Part shown: one piece after another, positions 7,029 to 9,506 of the stretch
Layout of the letters: every line of letters begins with the position of its first letter
Numbering within the stretch: the first letter of the stretch is position 1
NCBI GenBank assembly: GCA_049431945.1
Contig: JBMTDJ010000078.1
Coordinates: 1 to 9,506 of the forward strand
Direction of reading: 5' to 3'
DNA length: 9,506 bases
Source of the DNA: Mxb001 sp049431945
Lineage (GTDB): Bacteria; Actinomycetota; Actinomycetes; S36-B12
The notes under the pieces: generated by a model
The model's input: the letters and a program-made list of their open reading frames with translations, nothing else
The model's database searches: none
What the model was told of the DNA's origin: nothing
Made by a program: the position numbers and the translations under genes

Positions 7029-7032
7029 AGGG

Positions 7033-8721
7033 CTACGCCGTCTCGCGGGGGCCGGTCGCGACTTCGAACCAGCGTGGGCTCGTCGACGCCGGCGGATAGA
7101 GCAGCGTGCGCATGAGGATGAACGACGGACCGGGCCGTGCGGCCGCCTCGCCCAGGGCGGCGCGAAGTGACGCGGCGTCGTCGACCTCGGTGAAGTCGAT
7201 GCCAAAGCTTGCGGCCAACTGCTCCCAGTCCGGCGTCACCAGATCGACCCCGCGCTCGGGATGGCCGAGCACCTGCTGGTCGTAGCGGAGCATCCCGTAG
7301 CCCCCGTCGTCGACGACCAGGAGCGTCACGGGAAGTCCCTCCTGCACGACTGCGGCCAACTCCCCGAGCGCGAACATCGGTCCGCCGTCACCGCACACGG
7401 CGAGGGTGGGTGCGCCGCTTGCCGCAGGGCCGATCGCGGCAGGGAGCGCGTATCCCAGCGTGCCCCAGCCGACCGGGTTGAGCAGGCGTCGAGGACGCGG
7501 CTGGCGACCGTGGCTGCTGAACCAGTAGCCCGGAATGCACATGTCGGTGACGATGGCACCGTGCTCAGGCCACGTGTCCACGGCGTCGACGAAGTCGATC
7601 GCGGGAGCCGTGCGCTCATCCGCCTGGAGTCGTGCGCGCACGCGCTCCCGCAGGTCAGTCGGCGCCCAGGGCGCGCGCGGGTCGGCCGGCAGAGTCTCGA
7701 GCAGTGAGTCGATGGTCGCCACCAGGTCAGCGGAGACGAGGAGGTCCCAACCGATCGTGCGGCCGATCTCCTCGCCCATCGAGATCGCGACGCGGCGCCC
7801 CGGCAGGGACATCTTCCAGTTCTTGGTGTGCATCGCGTCGAAGCCGCTGCCCACCACGATGAGTAGATCGGCATCTCCGATGAGTGACTCCACCTCGGGC
7901 TCGTGAGTCGACGTCTCGATCACCAGGGGATCACCCGCCATCACGCCTCGACCGGCGTACGTCGTCACCACGGGTGCGCCGAGGCGCTGCGCCAAGGCGC
8001 GGACGACGCGCTCTCCTTCGGGTCCGGACTGCGTGACGCCGCCGCCTGACCAGATGAGCGGGCGCCGCGCGGACCCGAGCTCGGCGGCGAGGGCCGCGGT
8101 GACCGAGGCCGAGGGAGCCGGGACCGCGTGAGCGGCGGTCGCTCTGCTGGACGGCACGTCGCGGGAGTTGCCCGGCGGGTCGGCGGAGCCGCCCCCTTGG
8201 GGCCACGCCGCATTGAGGATGTCCGACGGGATGCCGACGTACACCGGCCCGCGCGGAGCGGACATCGCCATATCCACCGCTTCGGACACTGCCGCCAACG
8301 CCTCGTCGGCGGACGCCACTGTCCGAGCTGGGCGTCCGAGCGAGGCGAAGGGCGCGGCCTGGTCGCGCATCTCATGGAGGATGCCGCGGGGGCCGTCCGG
8401 CGAGCGCAGGGCGGTGGACACGTCGCTGGAGATGAGGAGCACGGGCGCACCGCTCACTGCTGCCTCGCCGAATGCGGCAAGGGCGTTGGCCGCACCGGGA
8501 CCGGTTGTGGTGAGGGCCACTCCGAGCCGGCCCGTCGCGCGCGCGTATCCGTCGGCCGCGTAGGCGCAGGCCTGCTCATGGCGCACGCCGACGATGCGCA
8601 CGGGGGAGTCGGCGGACCAGAAGGCGAGGTTGTGCACGCCCGGCAGGCCGAAGGCCACCTCGACCCCCCGATCAGCCAGCAACTCGAGGATGGCTGTGCC
8701 GACAGTGCGCTGGGAAGTCAC
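7033..8721 (-). CDS. Thiamine diphosphate-dependent enzyme, acetolactate synthase / 2-oxoacid decarboxylase superfamily
   Basis: This 562-residue cytoplasmic enzyme has the normal three-domain length. The N-terminal PYR domain (about 5-170) has FGLPGVHNL, then R47-H48-E49-Q with E49 as the cofactor-activating Glu, and 'TTTGPGAANALAAFGEA'. The central domain (about 200-340) has 'RRPLIWSGGGV' and 'VVTTYAGRGVM'. The C-terminal PP domain (about 375-540) has 'GWGTLGYALPAAIG' and G444-D445-G446, then 24 residues and D471-D472-GGYG, where the usual pair is N-N. 'ILHEMRDQ' (114-121) recalls 5-guanidino-2-oxopentanoate decarboxylase (AruI-like) proteins, so a 2-oxoacid decarboxylase seems likelier than a biosynthetic acetolactate synthase. 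No small regulatory subunit gene is next to it. The start is GTG 8719-8721, preceded by a weak AGG about 10 nt away. The divergent aldehyde dehydrogenase could consume its aldehyde product (inference). Confidence 0.85.
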   Translation of the reverse strand: MTSQRTVGTAILELLADRGVEVAFGLPGVHNLAFWSADSPVRIVGVRHEQACAYAADGYARATGRLGVALTTTGPGAANALAAFGEAAVSGAPVLLISSDVSTALRSPDGPRGILHEMRDQAAPFASLGRPARTVASADEALAAVSEAVDMAMSAPRGPVYVGIPSDILNAAWPQGGGSADPPGNSRDVPSSRATAAHAVPAPSASVTAALAAELGSARRPLIWSGGGVTQSGPEGERVVRALAQRLGAPVVTTYAGRGVMAGDPLVIETSTHEPEVESLIGDADLLIVVGSGFDAMHTKNWKMSLPGRRVAISMGEEIGRTIGWDLLVSADLVATIDSLLETLPADPRAPWAPTDLRERVRARLQADERTAPAIDFVDAVDTWPEHGAIVTDMCIPGYWFSSHGRQPRPRRLLNPVGWGTLGYALPAAIGPAASGAPTLAVCGDGGPMFALGELAAVVQEGLPVTLLVVDDGGYGMLRYDQQVLGHPERGVDLVTPDWEQLAASFGIDFTEVDDAASLRAALGEAAARPGPSFILMRTLLYPPASTSPRWFEVATGPRETA

Positions 8722-8745
8722 GGCACCAGCCTGTCAGAGACGCCG

Positions 8746-8762
8746 ACCCCGTCCCTCGGGGT
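8746..8762. promoter_or_regulatory. Inverted repeat in the divergent spacer
   Basis: ACCCCG and CGGGGT form a perfect 6-bp inverted repeat around TCCCT, 24 bp upstream of the ThDP enzyme start. It could be an operator half of the 73-bp divergent control region or a short leader hairpin. GC-rich repeats of this size can arise by chance. Confidence 0.3.
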
Positions 8763-8766
8763 GGGT

Positions 8767-8776
8767 GGTGATCACC
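8767..8776. promoter_or_regulatory. Perfect 10-bp palindrome, candidate operator
   Basis: GGTGATCACC is a perfect palindrome in the 73-bp spacer between the two divergent genes, 18 bp upstream of the aldehyde dehydrogenase ATG. Its size and symmetry fit a dimeric repressor such as a GntR- or Lrp-type protein (inference). Its position would let one regulator control both genes. No regulator gene for it is in the window. Confidence 0.4.
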
Positions 8777-8780
8777 TGGT

Positions 8781-8787
8781 GGCAGGA
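8781..8787 (+). promoter_or_regulatory. Ribosome binding site of the aldehyde dehydrogenase
   Basis: GGCAGGA lies 7 nt before ATG 8795. This supports that ATG as the start of a gene that has no stop within the window. Confidence 0.6.
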
Positions 8788-8794
8788 TCGGGCC

Positions 8795-9506
8795 ATGGCC
8801 ACCTACACCTCCCGCAATCCCGCCCGATTCGACGACGTCGTCACGGAAGTGCCGCTGGCCACGAGTGCTGAGGTGCTCGCCGCATGCGAGTCCGCTCACT
8901 CTGCTCAGCCGGGATGGGCGGCGGTGCCCGCACCCGCGCGCGGTCGAGTCATCGCCCAGGTGGGTCGGCTCTTCGAGGCCAACAAGGAGTCACTGTCGCG
9001 TCTCGTGACGCGTGAGATGGGCAAGGTCTACGCCGAGGCCCTTGGTGACGTCCAGGAGGTCATTGACACATGCGACTTCTTCCTCGGAGAGGGGCGTCGT
9101 CTCTACGGCCAGACCATCCCGAGCGAGATGCCCGACAAGCAGCTCTTCACGTTCCGCGTTCCCGTGGGCACCGCGATGATCATCACGGCCGGCAACTTCC
9201 CCGCGGCCGTCCCCTCCTGGTACATCGTGCCGGCGCTCGTCACGGGCAACACTGTGGTGTGGAAGCCGGCGGAGCAGACGGCGGCCATCGCGCACGCGAT
9301 GGCGGAGATCTTCTATGCCGGCGGCGTGCCGCGCGACGTGCTCAAGGTCGTGGTCGCCGATGGTCCCGCGACGTACGACGGGCTGGAGGCCGCCCTGCAG
9401 GCCAAGCTTGTGCAGAAGGTCGGTTTCACCGGCTCGACCGAAGTGGGTCGTCGCCTCAGCGAGCTCGCGGGGCGCCACCTGCAGTCGCCGTGCCTGGAGC
9501 TCGGTG
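8795..9506 (+). CDS. Aldehyde dehydrogenase family protein (partial, C-terminus beyond window)
   Basis: An open frame from ATG 8795 runs off the right edge (237 complete codons, about half of a typical 480-500 residue ALDH). It contains the NAD(P)-binding half. 'ITAGNFPAAVPSWY' has the catalytic Asn at N134; 'GNTVVWKPAEQT' has K157 and E160 for cofactor ribose/phosphate contact; 'GFTGSTEVGRRL' (210-221) is the FTGSTxxG loop; and the last visible residues LELG carry the general-base Glu, E235. The catalytic Cys would lie outside the window. It oxidises an aldehyde to its acid in the cytoplasm. The sequence around 'VVWKPAE' is reminiscent of semialdehyde dehydrogenases, but I cannot name the substrate. 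It is divergent from the ThDP enzyme gene with a shared 73-bp promoter region, so joint function and control are likely (inference). Confidence 0.9.
   Translation, partial: MATYTSRNPARFDDVVTEVPLATSAEVLAACESAHSAQPGWAAVPAPARGRVIAQVGRLFEANKESLSRLVTREMGKVYAEALGDVQEVIDTCDFFLGEGRRLYGQTIPSEMPDKQLFTFRVPVGTAMIITAGNFPAAVPSWYIVPALVTGNTVVWKPAEQTAAIAHAMAEIFYAGGVPRDVLKVVVADGPATYDGLEAALQAKLVQKVGFTGSTEVGRRLSELAGRHLQSPCLELG

Noticed and set aside
7033..8721. Firm naming of the ThDP enzyme as ilvB or aruI
   Set aside because: It lacks a neighbouring small subunit expected for ilvB, and the AruI likeness rests on short segments. The substrate cannot be decided from the sequence.
8128..8871. Plus-strand open frame opposite the ThDP gene and running into the aldehyde dehydrogenase
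   Set aside because: It overlaps the conserved PYR domain on one side and the ALDH start on the other, has no family match, and has composition typical of a shadow frame.
8990..9478. Minus-strand open frame opposite the aldehyde dehydrogenase
   Set aside because: The plus-strand frame carries all ALDH motifs (GNFP, WKPAEQT, FTGSTEVG, LELG). The minus frame has none.

Overview
This is a GC-rich window with strong third-position G/C bias and several GTG starts. The protein families (AbiEi-like/DUF559 protein, secreted YkuD transpeptidase, ROK regulator next to a sugar ABC permease, 880-residue GH63-like glucosidase) suggest a chromosomal region of a high-GC actinobacterium. The species cannot be told from the sequence alone. 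Coding density is very high. I see no RNA genes, CRISPR array, transposase, phage genes or origin.

Layout, left to right. (1) Bases 1-1335, plus strand: the last 47 codons of a sugar-type ABC transporter permease, then 4 nt later a ROK-family repressor. This is the tail of a sugar-uptake operon that carries its own regulator. (2) Bases 1344-3164, minus strand: a secreted L,D-transpeptidase followed after 3 nt by a Gfo/Idh/MocA NAD(P)-dependent oxidoreductase. The oxidoreductase converges on the ROK gene. (3) Bases 3269-5911, plus strand: a large, apparently cytoplasmic GH63/MGH1-like glycoside hydrolase, divergent from the transpeptidase. (4) Bases 5929-7028: a DUF559 nuclease-like gene with an AbiEi-type winged-helix N-terminus, on the minus strand. 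It is bracketed by two related, equally long (51 bp) imperfect palindromes in the same orientation. (5) Bases 7033-8721, minus strand: a ThDP-dependent enzyme of the acetolactate synthase / 2-oxoacid decarboxylase superfamily. It is divergent from (6) an aldehyde dehydrogenase (8795 to the window edge), with a 73-bp spacer holding a perfect 10-bp palindrome.

How the parts may work together: regions 1-3 look like carbohydrate or polyol uptake and processing (permease, ROK regulator, sugar/inositol-type dehydrogenase, glucosidase) with a cell-wall crosslinking enzyme inserted. The ThDP enzyme and aldehyde dehydrogenase form a plausible two-step module: a 2-oxoacid is decarboxylated to an aldehyde, which is oxidised to an acid. 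The DUF559 gene fits neither theme. With its flanking repeats it looks like a self-contained cassette, and it is the part of the window most worth following up.
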